Source: Lindgomyces ingoldianus (taxonomy: Eukaryota > Ascomycota > Dothideomycetes > Pleosporales > Lindgomycetaceae). From it: a stretch of 64,000 bases of DNA. Numbering within the stretch: position 1 is the first letter of the stretch; every line of letters starts with the position of its first letter. The position numbers and the translations under genes are program-made. The notes under the pieces were generated by a model. The model saw only the letters and a list, made by a program, of their open reading frames with translations, did not search any database and was not told the origin of the DNA. This document shows positions 1 through 11,864 of this stretch, one piece after another. The stretch lies in the NCBI RefSeq assembly GCF_010093535.1, contig NW_022985181.1, positions 1,073,324 to 1,137,323 on the forward strand, given 5' to 3'.

Positions 1-618
1 TCTCGACTCCTGGAGCTCGTCAGTTTGGCAGGGGCGCGAAGGGGAGCAACCGGCGGAACCAACAGAAAGTCGTCGACGGCCATGCTTCGCGATTAGGGTG
101 GTGAAGAGGGCATGTCCTGTGGACAGGAGACGTGGTGGGTGTGGCTAGGTCGCGATGTGCATGGGGGGGGGGTGGTTGCCAGGCAATACGTCAGACAGAC
201 CGACAGGGCGATGGGGACGGCGACCGACACGGGGAGGAGCAGGACAAGCAGGACAAGCAGGACAACAAAGACGGTGCAAAAGTACGCAAGGACCACAAGC
301 ATACAAGGTGAGGGAGGGGAAAAAGGGATGAGAGTGAGGATGAGGATGAGGACGAGGATGGGCTTGGTTGAAGATGGGTTGCTGTTTGAATCTCCTCTCT
401 CCACCGTGCTTCCTGTGCCGTTCAAGGTCCTCAGACCACAGCAGCACGTGAACTACTCCGCCAGGCGCCAACCTTGGCCTCTGCAGGTGCAAGTTCACGG
501 TGGCAACCGCCCACGATGCGGCGGCAGTCGTGTCGAATTGAATGTCCTCGTTGAGGAATTGAGCCCACGCACTGCTGTCGTCGTAGAGGGCAGCAGGAGG
601 TGCGAGTGTAGCAGTCAT
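1..618 (-). CDS. Possible 5' part of a minus-strand gene, bZIP-like (tentative)
   Basis: An ATG at 616-618 on the minus strand opens a frame beginning MTATLAPPAALYDDSSAWAQ, which looks like a real N-terminus, but the frame then becomes His/Pro-rich low-complexity sequence and is probably intron. Near the window edge (about 85 down to 1) a second stretch in another frame reads MAVDDFLLVPPVAPLRAP, which could be a second exon. This combination vaguely recalls N-termini of fungal bZIP regulators, but no basic region or zipper lies inside the window, so the identity is a guess. The gene would be divergent from SSC1, with about 214 bp between start codons. Simple repeats (three copies of a 9-bp AGGACAAGC unit near 240-265, GAGGAT repeats near 330-360) sit in the presumed intron. 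Confidence 0.3.
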
Positions 619-681
619 CGACGTCGGGCTGGGCGCGCGGAATCTTCGGCGCCGCTCGGCTGCGGCAAGTTCCGCGGCTCT

Positions 682-691
682 AGAAATTTCT
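682..691. promoter_or_regulatory. Candidate heat-shock element upstream of SSC1
   Basis: The palindrome AGAAATTTCT holds two inverted nGAAn pentamers, the half-sites of heat-shock factor, about 140 bp before the SSC1 start. Further GAA/TTC half-sites at about 670 and 710 are not in ideal phase. Mitochondrial Hsp70 genes are commonly HSF targets, so a functional site is plausible; a 10-bp match alone is weak. Confidence 0.3.
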
Positions 692-832
692 CTCCACCAT
701 CTCTCCTGGCGAAAGCTCCATCCTGACTTTTCATCATAAACGCCCTCGCCTCCATCAATTCTCTTCCCCCTTTGTAGTCCCTGCTGATTGCATCCTCCTC
801 TGGCAACAGCCCCCCCTCACATACTCGCAATC

Positions 833-2986
833 ATGCTATCCTCAAGGTTATCACGCACCGTACGTCCACGTGAGCTCTGCAAGCTCCTGCTGCACACTGA
901 CCTCGAGCCACCAGTTTCTGCCGCGGGCAACATCCGCTGTCCGGCGCGCGCCTGCCATTAGATCTCCCTTGGGATGGTCATTTGTACGCGGATATGCCGA
1001 GAGCTCTGAGGAGAAGGTGAAGGGCTCCGTCATCGGTATCGATTTGGGCACTACAAACTCTGCAGTTGCCGTCATGGAGGGCAAGACGCCGCGCATCATC
1101 GAAAACTCCGAGGGTATGTCGTTTGGAGGTGACCACCCATTGCAATAGTGCCCCTGCTGACAGCTTCAATAGGTACCCGCACAACGCCGTCCGTTGTCGG
1201 CTTCACCAAGGAGGGCGAGCGTCTCGTTGGTGTCGCCGCCAAGCGCCAGGCCGTCGTCAACCCAGAGAACACCCTCTTCGCCACAAAGCGTCTCATCGGT
1301 CGCAAATTCACTGACCCCGAGGTGCAGCGTGACATTCAGCAGGTGCCGTACAAGATCGTCCAGCACACTAATGGCGATGCATGGCTCGAGGCACAGGGAC
1401 AGAAGTACTCGCCCTCCCAGATCGGTGGTTTCGTGCTCGGCAAGATGAAAGAGACTGCTGAGGCCTACATGGGCAAGAATATCAAGAACGCCGTCGTCAC
1501 TGTCCCCGCCTACTTCAACGACTCCCAGCGACAGGCCACCAAAGATGCCGGCATGATCGCCGGCCTCAACGTCCTCCGTGTGGTCAATGAGCCCACCGCT
1601 GCTGCCCTTGCCTACGGTCTTGACAAGGCTTCCGACAACGTCATTGCCGTCTACGATCTTGGTGGTGGTACTTTCGATATTTCCATCCTCGAGATCCAGA
1701 ATGGCGTGTTTGAGGTCAAGTCAACTAACGGTGACACCCATCTTGGTGGTGAGGATTTCGACATCACCCTCGTCCGTCATCTCGTCCAGCAGTTCAAGAA
1801 GGAGCAAGGCATTGATCTCAATAGCGACCGCATGGCTATTCAGCGAATCCGAGAGGCTGCTGAGAAGGCCAAGATTGAGCTGTCCTCCTCCCTCCAAACC
1901 GAAATCAACCTGCCTTTCATCACCGCCGATGCTTCGGGGCCCAAGCACATCAACTCCAAGATGACCCGTGCTCAGCTCGAAAAATTGGTTGACCCACTGA
2001 TCTCCAAGACTGTCGAGCCCGTCCGCAAGGCCCTGAAGGATGCCAATCTCCAGCCCAAGGACATCCAAGAGGTCATTCTCGTTGGTGGCATGACCCGTAT
2101 GCCCAAGGTCACCGAGTCGGTCAAGAGCATCTTCGGCCGTGACCCCGCCAAGTCGGTTAACCCCGATGAGGCTGTCGCTATTGGTGCCGCTATTCAAGGT
2201 GCTGTTCTTGCTGGCGAGGTCACTGACCTCCTGCTCCTCGATGTCACTCCCCTCTCTCTTGGTATCGAGACCCTGGGCGGTGTCTTCACCCGTTTAATCA
2301 ACCGAAACACGACTATTCCCACCAAGAAGTCGCAGGTCTTCTCCACCGCTGCCGACTTCCAGAGCGCCGTCGAGATCAAGGTGTACCAGGGTGAGCGTGA
2401 GCTTGTCCGTGACAACAAGCTGCTGGGTAACTTCCAGCTTGTCGGTATTCCCCCAGCACACCGTGGCGTACCACAAATCGAGGTCACCTTTGACATTGAT
2501 GCCGATTCCATCGTCCACGTCCACGCCAAGGACAAGTCTACCAACAAGGACCAGTCCATCACCATCGCCTCTGGATCCGGTCTCTCCGACGCTGAAATCC
2601 AGAACATGGTTGATGATGCCGAGCGCTATGGAGAGCAGGACAAGGAGCGCAAGAACGCCATCGAGGCCGCTAACCGCGCCGACAGCGTTGTGAACGACAC
2701 CGAGAAGGCCCTGGAGGAGTTCGAAGACCGACTCGACAAGGCCGAGGCCGAGAAGATTAAGGAGAAGATCGCCTCGATGCGCGAATTCATCTCCCAGAGC
2801 CAGTCTGGTGAGGGTGCCGCGACCGCTGCTGAGATTAAGGAGAAGACAGACGAGCTCCAGAACGCTAGCTTGAGCCTATTCGACCAGATGCACAAGGCTC
2901 GATCAGAGTCGTCCAGCAACCAGGAAAACCAGCAGCAACAGCAGCAACAGCAGCCTGGCGAAGGTGAGGGAGAGAAGAAGCAGTAA
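833..2986 (+). CDS. SSC1: Mitochondrial Hsp70 chaperone (Ssc1-type)
   Basis: Matrix Hsp70: ATP-driven motor of protein import through TIM23 and folding chaperone in the mitochondrial matrix. Three exons, 833-859, 915-1113 and 1173-2986, with introns of 55 and 59 nt (GTACGT and GTATGT donors), give 679 aa, the usual family length. Residues 1-40 are Arg/Ser-rich without acidic residues, an import presequence. The nucleotide-binding domain starts with GIDLGTTNS at about 50 and includes the phosphate-binding [12 protein letters not shown] signature and a third Hsp70 signature, [13 protein letters not shown]. The substrate-binding domain follows [17 protein letters not shown]. The tail is a Gln run plus GEGEGEKKQ rather than the EEVD of cytosolic Hsp70, which fits a mitochondrial form. 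The ATG at 833 is chosen because the first intron joins it in phase to the presequence. Its 3' end converges on the DUF1989 gene. Confidence 0.96.
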
Positions 2987-3527
2987 GCTCTTCGCTGCAA
3001 TCTATAGTCAAATCTCCATTTCTCCTTTCTACGGTCGGTCTATCTTCGCGGCACAAATAAAAAGCAGGCGTCATTGAGTTGCATGCATTACGGTCTTGGG
3101 GGGTCTCTTAGACGTGTATAGTTTTTCTTCCTTTTGTTACCCACGATTGTACCTATACCTCTCGTCTCTTCTCTTCACACACTCTCCAGCGCCATCGCCA
3201 ATGTTTTATTATGTCGGTTTTCCTGCCGGTTGGTTATGCCTTGAATGAAACGGGGATATCCACACCAGGAAGGTGGAGTCTTTTTGGGCTGGGCGGGAGA
3301 TATTACCATCTCTATCCTTGCAACACTGTCGCTACATATGCAGGGGTCCGAGGGTGGGAAATGGTGTAATTAGTGGAGGGAATGGTTGATGAAAGACAGA
3401 TAATTGTACTATAGCAGGGACGTGAGATGTTAATGTCAATCCTTCTCCGCTCTTAAAGCGATACTCAGTGAACTTTCTCAAAACTGTGATTGAATAGAGA
3501 AGTTGGAGTCACTGGATGATCTCCCCG
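2987..3527. other. Convergent intergenic region
   Basis: 541 bp between two convergent stop codons. It should hold the 3' UTRs and polyadenylation sites of both genes; an AATAAA lies at 3055-3060 on the plus strand. I see no gene in it. Confidence 0.6.
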
Positions 3528-4322
3528 CTAATCGAAAACCTGATAATGCGCATCCACAGGTTTCTTCCCATTAATCGTCAACACATCCTGCGGACATGCG
3601 CTCATAACAACTACAACATTCCTCTCCGCTTTCAAACACACATAATCGCCCGGCTTCGTCACAGGCGCCTCGAAACTCACACCTCGTTTGGCGCCCTCGC
3701 CGTCCGCCGTAACAGGAATATTCATAAATAGATTGAACGGATCAGGAACCCGGCCTCCGAGACTTGATTGTAGGGCTTTCAATCCCTCCACCACTGCTAC
3801 TTCCCCATCCCCACCCCCACCCCCACCTACGTTAGTGGTTGATAGCCTCGATGCTAGGGCGTCCAACGCATCCCAACAATTATCCGTGCACGACTCGTGG
3901 TATCCTTTTACTCCCAATTCACTATACCGCCATCTATCACACGCCGCAATTAACGTGTCATGAACACCCGGACTACTGTCTTCAACCAGCGTTACCATGG
4001 CAGCGCGCTTCTGGGAAACCAGTGTGTCGCCTACGCTGGGAGTGAGTTTACAGAGCGTGGCGCGGGTGTGGCTCATGGACATGAATTCTGGGGCGCTGGC
4101 CGCAGTGTTGGAAGTGGTGGTGTAGTGCATGGGAGAGGTAGGCGTGGCGGAAGGGAACACGGGTGCCGAGATGTCGGCTTTGCTCACCGTGGAAGTGGGC
4201 AGAGCGAATGCCCATGTGTCCACGACCTGGTTACCATGGGTATTGATAATTTTGATGGTCTGGGAGGTACGGACGAGGGTTGCGGCGCCGCGGCGGGCGG
4301 GAATGGTTTGGAGAGGGGGCAT
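3528..4322 (-). CDS. DUF1989 (urea carboxylase-associated) family protein
   Basis: Intronless 264-aa protein. It opens with PPLQTIPARRGAATLVRTSQ and has IKIINTHGNQVVDTWAF and MSMSHTRATLCKLTPSVGDT, patterns typical of DUF1989. The family is found as paired subunits near bacterial urea carboxylase genes and as single-gene proteins in fungi; its biochemical role is not settled. A conserved-looking CTDNCWDAL motif and the C-terminal AERNVVVVMSACPQDVLTING block complete the domain. A six-Gly linker (GGGGGG, near residue 165) interrupts the domain and is encoded by a run of ACC/CCC-type triplets, probably a slippage-prone insertion. No signal peptide or membrane segment. Divergent from the Glo3 gene. 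Confidence 0.85.
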   Translation of the reverse strand: MPPLQTIPARRGAATLVRTSQTIKIINTHGNQVVDTWAFALPTSTVSKADISAPVFPSATPTSPMHYTTTSNTAASAPEFMSMSHTRATLCKLTPSVGDTLVSQKRAAMVTLVEDSSPGVHDTLIAACDRWRYSELGVKGYHESCTDNCWDALDALASRLSTTNVGGGGGGDGEVAVVEGLKALQSSLGGRVPDPFNLFMNIPVTADGEGAKRGVSFEAPVTKPGDYVCLKAERNVVVVMSACPQDVLTINGKKPVDAHYQVFD

Positions 4323-4370
4323 GGTGGGATGATGGGAAGAGAGAAGTTAGGGGATGGATGAAGGTTAGGA

Positions 4371-4398
4371 TAGTGGTAGTGGTAGTGGTAGTGGTAGT
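4371..4398. repeat. (TAGTGG)n microsatellite
   Basis: Four full TAGTGG units plus a partial one, 49 bp upstream of the DUF1989 start codon and thus inside its probable 5' UTR or promoter. The rest of 4323-4842 is the promoter region shared with the divergent Glo3 gene; I see no other gene there. Confidence 0.8.
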
Positions 4399-4842
4399 TA
4401 TAGTGAAGTGTCTATAGGTTAGATATAAAGTGAGAGGGTCTTATGTGTCTAGGTATCGCATAGGGCGTATGAGAGGAAGATAACTGCCCCGATGTGGATT
4501 CTTGATTGACTAGTGCCGCCATGACGATGGTCTGTATCTTATTAGTCAAGCTGGGGATGATAAGTGACAAGACACCGTTAGAAATTTCCGAAGTCATCAC
4601 CTCTGCATTCCGATGCCACTCAAAGGTAGCGCAAACGCGTCTTGGTAACGGCAGGAGCGAAAGCGAACAGATGAAGTCGAGTTACGCTTAGTCAGATAAT
4701 TTCACGTGATATTCACCCTGGGCACGGACCGGCATTCAGATCGCCGCCGATTAAACGTTATTTGACACCTTTATCCCCACCACGCAGGTAGTTCTCCTAT
4801 TCTTCTTCCACACCCGCTTCCCCCCATATCCTAGTCTCCGCC

Positions 4843-6607
4843 ATGGCGCTGGCCACGAAGACGCAGTCACAGAACATCTTCACGAAATTGAAAGCAAAGC
4901 CCGCGAACAAGGTATGTTGAGTAAAGTCCCGCCAGAAAGGGGAGGGGCGGAGGGCGGTCAGAGGGAGTGGCTAACAGCAGGGCATAGATATGTTTCGACT
5001 GCGGCGCAAAGAATCCAACATGGTCGTCTGTCCCCTTCGGCATCTATTTGTGTCTCGATTGCTCGGCCAATCATAGAAATATGGGCGTGCATATCTCGTT
5101 TGTGCGGTCTACTAATTTAGACAGTATGTTTTCCCTGTAACCCATGTAGAGCATATAATGGAGCGTGAGAGAGGGGGAAGCTGCTGATGCGATGCAGTCT
5201 GGCAATGGGACCAACTCCGGATCATGAAAGTCGGCGGCAACGAAAGCGCGACAAAGTACTTCCAAACTCATGGCGGTTCGGCGGCTCTTGCGAGCAAAGA
5301 TCCGAAGACTAAATACACGAGTAATGCGGCGAATAAGTATAAGGAGGAATTGACAAGGCGCTGTGTTGTCGATGCTAAGCAGTATGTCTCGCTTCTCCTC
5401 TCGTCTTCTACGCACTTGTTAATTGTGGGATGTGTGTCAGATATCCCAACGAAGTCGTAGTAACAGACGCCCCCGAAACTAACTCCTCGGGCACCAACAC
5501 CCCCGCCGGTGAAAATGAAGATGACTTCTTCTCTAGCTGGGATAAACCAACCATCAAGCGCCCCTCCAACCCACCGTCCCGCACCGGCACACCTCTCGGC
5601 TCTCGAACCGCGTCTCCCTTCCTCAATGCTCCTGCAAACGGCAACGGCACCGCGCGCCCGAAATCCCCTCTCTCTGCAGCCGCTACCGAGAAGAACACAG
5701 CTACCACACCCGCCGCGATCCCTTCGACCAAGCCTGCGATTAGGAAAACCGTGTCTAGCACCGCCCCAAAGAAAAACATCCTCGGGGCCAAAAAGAAAGG
5801 CCTCGGAGCGAAGAAAGTCGTAGCTGTCGACGGCGGCCTTGACTTTGAAGAAGCCGAACGCAAAGCCCGGGAGGAAGCTGAGCGTATCGAGAAACTGGGC
5901 TATGACCCGGACGCCGAAGCCGCCGAAGCCGCAGCCACCTCAAAGGCCAAATCCGTCGAATCCTCGTCCATCATCGCACCCACCCCTGTGTCCCCACCAC
6001 GCGGTGGCTTTGGCTCCACCAAGCCCGAGCGCAGCAGCCAGGAGATGGAGAGGCTAGGCATGGGCATGGGAAGGCTAGGCTTTGGACAGGTCGGTGCGAC
6101 GAAAGCCGCTGCTGCGCCTAAGAAGATGGGCGGCTTTGGAAGCACGAGTAAGCCTGCAGCAGACGACTCTGAGAAGTATGCAAGGGAAAAGTTTGGCACG
6201 CAGAAGAGTATTTCCAGTGATGAGTTCTTTGGTCGTAATGCTTATGATCCGTCGGCGACTTCGCAGGCGAAGGAAAGGTTACAAGGTAAGCTTCCCTTTC
6301 GTTCTCCATTACCCATTCCCCCGCCCCATTTCAATAGTACATACATATCACATATTACACTCATATATATATAACTTACACTTTTACAGGCTTCGAAGGT
6401 GCCACAGCAATCTCCAGCAACGCCTACTTCGGCCGTCCGGAAGACGACATCCCCGACGACGACTACGGTGACCTAGAAGGCGCCGCGAAAGACTTCATCC
6501 GCAAATTCGGAGTCACGGCTGGCGATGATCTCGAGAACCTGACCAATCTAGCGGGAGAGGCTGCCGGGCGGTTGCAGGGTGCTATACGGAATTATTTGAA
6601 CTCGTAG
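4843..6607 (+). CDS. GLO3: ADP-ribosylation factor GTPase-activating protein, Glo3/ArfGAP2-3 type
   Basis: Stimulates GTP hydrolysis by Arf1 on COPI vesicles in Golgi-to-ER retrieval. Five exons: 4843-4911, 4988-5123, 5198-5381, 5441-6285, 6390-6607; introns 76, 74, 59 and 104 nt; 483 aa. The Arf-GAP zinc finger is CX2CX16CX2C (Cys25, 28, 45, 48), followed by [18 protein letters not shown] with the expected catalytic arginine, then [14 protein letters not shown] and a [15 protein letters not shown] helix. The C-terminal half carries the repeated Glo3 motif: [14 protein letters not shown] and [11 protein letters not shown]. These repeats separate it from Gcs1-type Arf-GAPs. The middle is Ser/Pro/Ala-rich and probably disordered. 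The start is set by [20 protein letters not shown], whose phase matches the zinc-finger exon. Confidence 0.93.
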
Positions 6608-8091
6608 GCTGAGGTTGAAAGCGGTTTTGTTCAGTGACAGGGAGTCGGTACAGTATGCGGGGGTGTAGGAACAGGGAGTCAGGTTCTAAGATGACTTTGC
6701 TTGCTGTGAGTCGATGAGGAGTGAGGTAGATTGCATGGTCGTGTGGTGGCTGGAGTTTAGGGGATGCGGTATCATTGTGATGTGAGACGACGCGGCTTTC
6801 ATGGGAGGCTGGTTGCTTGGCTTAGTAATCGAATCAGCATTATCATTATGAGTATTGGATGAGTGGATGGTTCCGTGGGCTTTGGCTTACTGCTTTGAAG
6901 ATAACTTTATTTCAAGTGCTCTAGGATTTAGAGGCAACAATAGGATAAGATATGAAAGGACATTCTTGTCCGTTCATACTTAGCGCTAGAAATTAGGGGA
7001 TTCCTAGCCTAGTGACACTCTACGCGTGGTTTGGGTTGTTATGGGCAGGTGCGATGGTGATAGTACTAGCGGGACCATCATAAGCACAACGATGCTTTAC
7101 ACTCACTTATATCCACTCGCCTAGAGTCTGACCTCAAGATACATCGAGCATCACGCATTCCAATACAGACAAAACGCATAATATAGAATGAACCAGCCGT
7201 ACCATGCACCCCGCTCTCCCCTCAAAACAAAAAATAAACGCCAGCAATCGCCTCCCAACCCCATTCGAAGCCCCCAATACACAACGCAACCTAGCTTTTC
7301 TCTCCTCCAACCTCCCCGCTATCTCCGGCTCCCCGGTCTCCCTTCTCCACCCCATTCACCCTCCTCATCTCTATCCTTCCCTCCATCTCCCTCTGTTTCT
7401 TCATCCTGGTTGTCCCTGGTCAACTACCCTATTCTAAAATACCTCACTATCCATGCGCCTAAATACTAAAATATCAAATGCAAAAACCCTGCTGCTGGTA
7501 TCATTCCTAGAACTTAGATCAGGAATAGTCGCGAACGTAGGAAGAATGAGATTCCTAGGAAAGGGGAGTTCGTTTGGCAGGAAGAGGATGAAGGCTGCGG
7601 TTGTGAGGATTTGGAGGACTAGGAGAAGGAGGAGGCCGGTGTACCAGGGGGTGGGGTGTGAATGGGGGGTATTGGGAGGGTGAGGACGAGAGTGGGGTGG
7701 TGGGGGATGTTGGGTGATGGAGGGAGGAGGGGAGAAGGGGTGGTGGCGGTGGTAGCGTGGAAGGGCTGCTCGTTGCGGATGGGGAGAACGAGTCTGTATG
7801 TGTTGTCGTTAGGCAGGTGGAAGTATGGTGACAGCAGCGGGTTAGCGACATGCTGCAGCACGCTGAGCTTTGTGCATCCGTTAAGTCTTCTTGCTCACCC
7901 ACGCTTCCATTGGTACAGCGGATCGAGGACAACCGTACCCCTGTACCCCCTTGCTCTCCCCCCTCCTTCTCAACCAAACCAGCATCATCATAAGCCTAGT
8001 GCTGCGCCTTCGCCTCGTTTTCCAGATACACCTGCGCCATCGAGAGCAACGGTATCAAGAGCAGCATCAATGGTAGTATCTGCCCAACCGA
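6608..8091. other. Intergenic, pyrimidine-rich tracts, no supported gene
   Basis: About 1.5 kb after the Glo3 stop. From 7190 to 7440 the plus strand is strongly C/T-rich, and 7600-7760 is G-rich; open frames here on both strands are low-complexity Pro/Ser/Leu or Gly/Arg strings. A minus-strand stretch near 7860-7740 (frame with NPLLSPYFHLPNDNTYRLVL) looks slightly protein-like but has no start, splice sites or recognisable domain. Confidence 0.5.
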
Positions 8092-9479
8092 CTAAAAATC
8101 CTCTTCTAGCACATCCTCATTCGCGCCGAAATCCTCACCATCTGTATTATACGCTGCAGAAGCGCGTGTATCGTAGAGCTTGATATCCCCAGGCGATGGC
8201 AAACACGAGCCATAGAATTCAGCGAGCATAGATTCCAGGACATCGAAGAGAGCGCGGGTGCCCACGAACACAGGGAAGACAAAGGGATATGGGAATTTGT
8301 AAAACGCCGCTCGGGGACCTACAGGATGGTATTTGATTTCGAGGGACTGAATGAAGTGCTTCGTATATGACCCTAGCACCGTGCGATAGTATCGTTGAGA
8401 GAATTCCGACGTGGGATTGAAGAGTCGGATGCCACCACAGATGTATGAGATCCCGACGACTAGCACCGAGAGCACCTTTGACCAGACCTTAGGTCCGCCG
8501 TGGGTATACGTATCCAGGGTGAGTTGCTTGGAGTAACACACAGTATTGAGACTCGGATAGAAACCTCCCCTCTCGTGAGCTAGATCCAGCCAATTATGAC
8601 TTCCGGTCGGCAGCAGCGCCACAATCGGCATTAAAGCCAATACCTACATAAAACACACTCTTATAATCCTCAGACTTTGATTCGTCTCAAAATACCTCTG
8701 TAAGAAACCAACGCCGATAGGAACGTGAATGACGAGAACCAAGCCACATACATCAGCATTTGCCAATGGTACGCCGAGATCCCGCACTTTCGCTGCGGAT
8801 AACAGCTCACGAGAATAGCAAGCCCGGTTACAAGTTGCGCGTCGCTGATGATGAGAACGGATTTCTCCACTGCGTATTCGAATCGTCGGGTGGGAGTTCA
8901 GACGACCATGTTTCGTAGAAATGTGAGAGTACAATGCTCTACGGGACTGACGAGTTCTTTCCCACTCAGACTTCGCCGACAGAATTCATAGACTGTGATG
9001 TAGTGGAGGGTGAGCAGGGCTAGCGTAAGATATGCCGTGATAGAGAATCCGAGAATGGCCTGCCCTCATTTACTTGACCCACCCGCCCACCAAATAAAAT
9101 AACCTAAGGGGCTAACTTACCCCAATCCTAGAAAGTTCGGGATTCGGCAGTAATGGCAACACATGGTGCAGGCCCTTTAGATTGTTGAGGCATATCCAGT
9201 CGCAATCAGGCTTCTCGGAGTGGAAGGCTGGGATTTGGTTCCATATTTGAATCTTCCGAAGCGGTGGAAGATATGGAAGAGAGAGTGGCCGAAACGTGAG
9301 GACTGAGCTATTGGCGCCACCTTGCAACAATAGAGTGTGTGAATGAGTAATGGGTGGGACGCGGCGATGGAGATTGAGGATCCTTGGAATGGGATATCTG
9401 GAGTTTCTATTGGGGGGAACAACGTAGTTTGCGGACAGATAGCGCCTTCCTCAGTCACAACATCATAAATAAGTCCCAC
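8092..9479 (-). pseudogene. Broken polytopic integral membrane protein of fungi
   Basis: Reading the minus strand recovers one protein from disjoint pieces: RPLSLPYLPPLRKIQIWNQI, then an intact 61-nt intron (9060-9120, GTAAGT...GGCAG), AILGFSITAYLTLALLTLHY, then EKSVLIISDAQLVTGLAILV, CGISAYHWQMLMYVAWFSS, LQRYFETNQSLRIIRV and LALMPIVALLPTGSHNW. The SDAQLVTG / ISAYHWQ / AWFSS order is, from memory, a conserved pattern of fungal multi-pass proteins of unknown function. Lesions: a frameshift near 9325; an in-frame TGA at 8898-8900; a frameshift near 8700; an in-frame TAG at 8644-8646. The last 182 codons are open to the stop at 8092. The true start may lie beyond 9479. Calling it dead is an inference; sequencing errors would have to be four in one gene. 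Confidence 0.7.
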
Positions 9480-9685
9480 ATTGCTTACATAAATTGGAAG
9501 ATGACCTCTATCGTCGTCTAATGTGTTAATATAAGGGGACTTCGACTCCTACAGAATGATTGACCAACGTCCTGGTATCTGCAGGCATTCCGAAGTTAAG
9601 ACCAATTACCTGCACCTTAAACGCCGTTTCATGAGCCCCAAAAATGTGTGAACCTCGAATATTGCACAATGGACACATATCACTT

Positions 9686-11864
9686 TTACCGCCTATTGGT
9701 TTTTCCGATCCCACGTTTGCCAATAGTCTACGTCATGAATTAGAATCTCTTTCCTCGAACGCTTCTAGAATGAGAAAACTTACCAAATGCTTTGTCAACG
9801 AGCCTGTCTGGTGTCGGTCAGCTTCACCTTGTCTAGCCATCCTGTTCATCTTCTTCTGGGACAGCTTGGCCAGTCTCTCTGCGTTGGATCGAGCGGTTTC
9901 ATTAGTGACACCGTCAATCCTCCTGTTTGTGCTCTGGCTCCTCGCCCTGCTCTTCGCCCTCTCAAGAGCAGCCTTGGGGGTATCGACCTCCATTGCATCA
10001 ACGTCCACGCCCTCAGATCTACCCCGCAGAACGGTTCTGCCGCGACTTTGACTCCGTGCTCTTGAGGCAACCTTGGAGGCATCATAGCCAAGGCTTTCGA
10101 GATGAGATTCCATCTGAGACAGCTTCTTTGACTTGGCTGTTCTTGGAATGACCGCCCTGTTCTTGAGACTTTTTCTCATCTTCGCTTCGTTTCTAATGAG
10201 TTGCCGTTTCTCCCGGATTAATTCTGCCTTGTACCTAATGTCTGCCTCCTCTGCATCTTCGAGCTCTTCTTCGGTTTCATAGAAACCTTCCGCTTCTAAT
10301 TTCTCCTCTTCGGCCTCTAGAGCTGCGAGCTTGGTTTCAATGTCGGGATCGATGAAGTCGTAGACGTTCCTTCCTTCAAAGACTTCCGGGATGCGGTCTT
10401 CCTTCCACTCTGGGTTATCGAGAATATAGTTCTTGCGCATGTTGAAGTTGTAGACACCTGGACCTCCATTCTGCTCTTCGAGGTCGCGCTCTAGTGCCGG
10501 CCGATCCGGATCATCCTTGTCATATTTCATCTTGTTCTTCACAGCATCTGGAATAAATGTCTCACGGACGACGCCGCCCATAGGCTGGGCGACGTGGATC
10601 CTCCTCAGAAGATCTCCCAGTCGTCCAGTTGGCTCACCTGAGCTATTCGTTCCAGTTTTGAGCTTCTCTGCATTGCGTACAGCGAGCAGACGGTCACATG
10701 CGGAGTTTCGCACTTGCATGACGCCCTCAGTAGTTGTACATGACAGCTGGAGCAGCTCCACTTCGCCAGATTTAAGCATGCCCTGAAGCTGTTCTTGAGT
10801 CGCCGGATCCAGATCTTCAGGTCGCATTAGATCAATTTTGTTGATGACGATGAAAACCAGTTTATTGGCGAAAAGAGGTTTGATACTGTGGAAAAGTGCG
10901 ATTTGGGCCGAAACCGAGTATCCGCATTGCTCACTTAAGTCCATGAAGTAGAGGATCGACGCTCGCAAATGTGCAATAGCGCAGATACTCTGATGCTCGA
11001 TCGTGTTCATCTCCTCTAGAGGGTGATCCAGAATTCCAGGGGTATCTATCGCCTGAAAGCGCAGCATTTTATAGTCGAAGTGTCCTACGAAGAGGGACTT
11101 CGTTGTGAATGCGTATGGCTGAATATCCACATCCGCGCGTGAGATGTTCTTGAGAAAGCTTGACTTGCCGACATTTGGGTATCCACAAATGACTAGAGTC
11201 CGAGTATTGGGGTCGATGGAGGGTAAGCGACCAAGATGCTGTCTCACTTGCTCCAGATACACCAGCGGATCCTTCAATCGCTTGCAGATGGTGGCCATCC
11301 GCCCCAAGGCCGCGCGCTTGAGCTGCTTGCACTGAAACAAGCTCTGCCCATATTTGATCAGTCGGACGTAGTCCCGAGATACGGCTTCAATAAGAGATTT
11401 CGCGGTGTTCAATTGGCCAAGAGCGATTCGGAAATGACTGAAGCACTTTGGTTAGTCTCTCCATATCCATACATGACAATGATACATACTCTGCATCATA
11501 TAATGTGTTCAGTAAGTCGCGGTGGAACGGATGGATATCCTGGAGGCGGGGAAATGCTTGGATGGTGCCGGACAATCGTTCAGTGAAGGTTTCGGATGTG
11601 TACTTGACTTTTCGGGTGCTGGAAAATTTGGTGAGATGGCAGCATTCAAAGTAAGAGGGCAATGAATCCTTACTAGAAAGCTCTTATACGACTGATCTGG
11701 AATCCAGCTCGAATCTGGGTGGGAAGACGCCGCTGACTGCAAAAATGTTAGCCCCGCTAACAGCCCTGCAAACGAAAGCGATTAGCATACGTTCGGGACA
11801 GTACAATGTCCAAAAACTCCTGGCTCGTAGGCACTACAGGGATGTCCTTCCACTGCGTCTTCAT
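9686..11864 (-). CDS. NOG1: Nucleolar GTP-binding protein 1 (60S ribosome assembly)
   Basis: Essential GTPase of nucleolar pre-60S particles, acting with Rlp24. Five exons on the minus strand: 11864-11791, 11736-11674, 11618-11490, 11437-9784, 9727-9686; introns of 54, 55, 52 and 56 nt; 653 aa, the usual length. The N-terminus [20 protein letters not shown] and [12 protein letters not shown] form the NOG1 N-terminal domain. G motifs: G1 GYPNVGKSS near residue 174, G3 DTPG, G4 NKIDL, and SCTTTEG as G5. The NOGCT domain follows ([18 protein letters not shown]), then an acidic coiled coil, a basic Arg/Ser tail and the terminal [11 protein letters not shown]. The last exon contributes only 13 residues; without it the frame would end in an unrelated tail. 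Confidence 0.95.

Noticed and set aside
112..726. 204-codon plus-strand frame
   Set aside because: Low-complexity Arg/Met/Thr repeats from GAGGAT and GGACAAGCA runs; no domain, no promoter, opposite to a more protein-like frame.
7188..7977. Pro/Ser-rich frames on both strands
   Set aside because: Produced by long C/T-rich tracts; frames overlap on opposite strands and have no conserved motif or splice sites.
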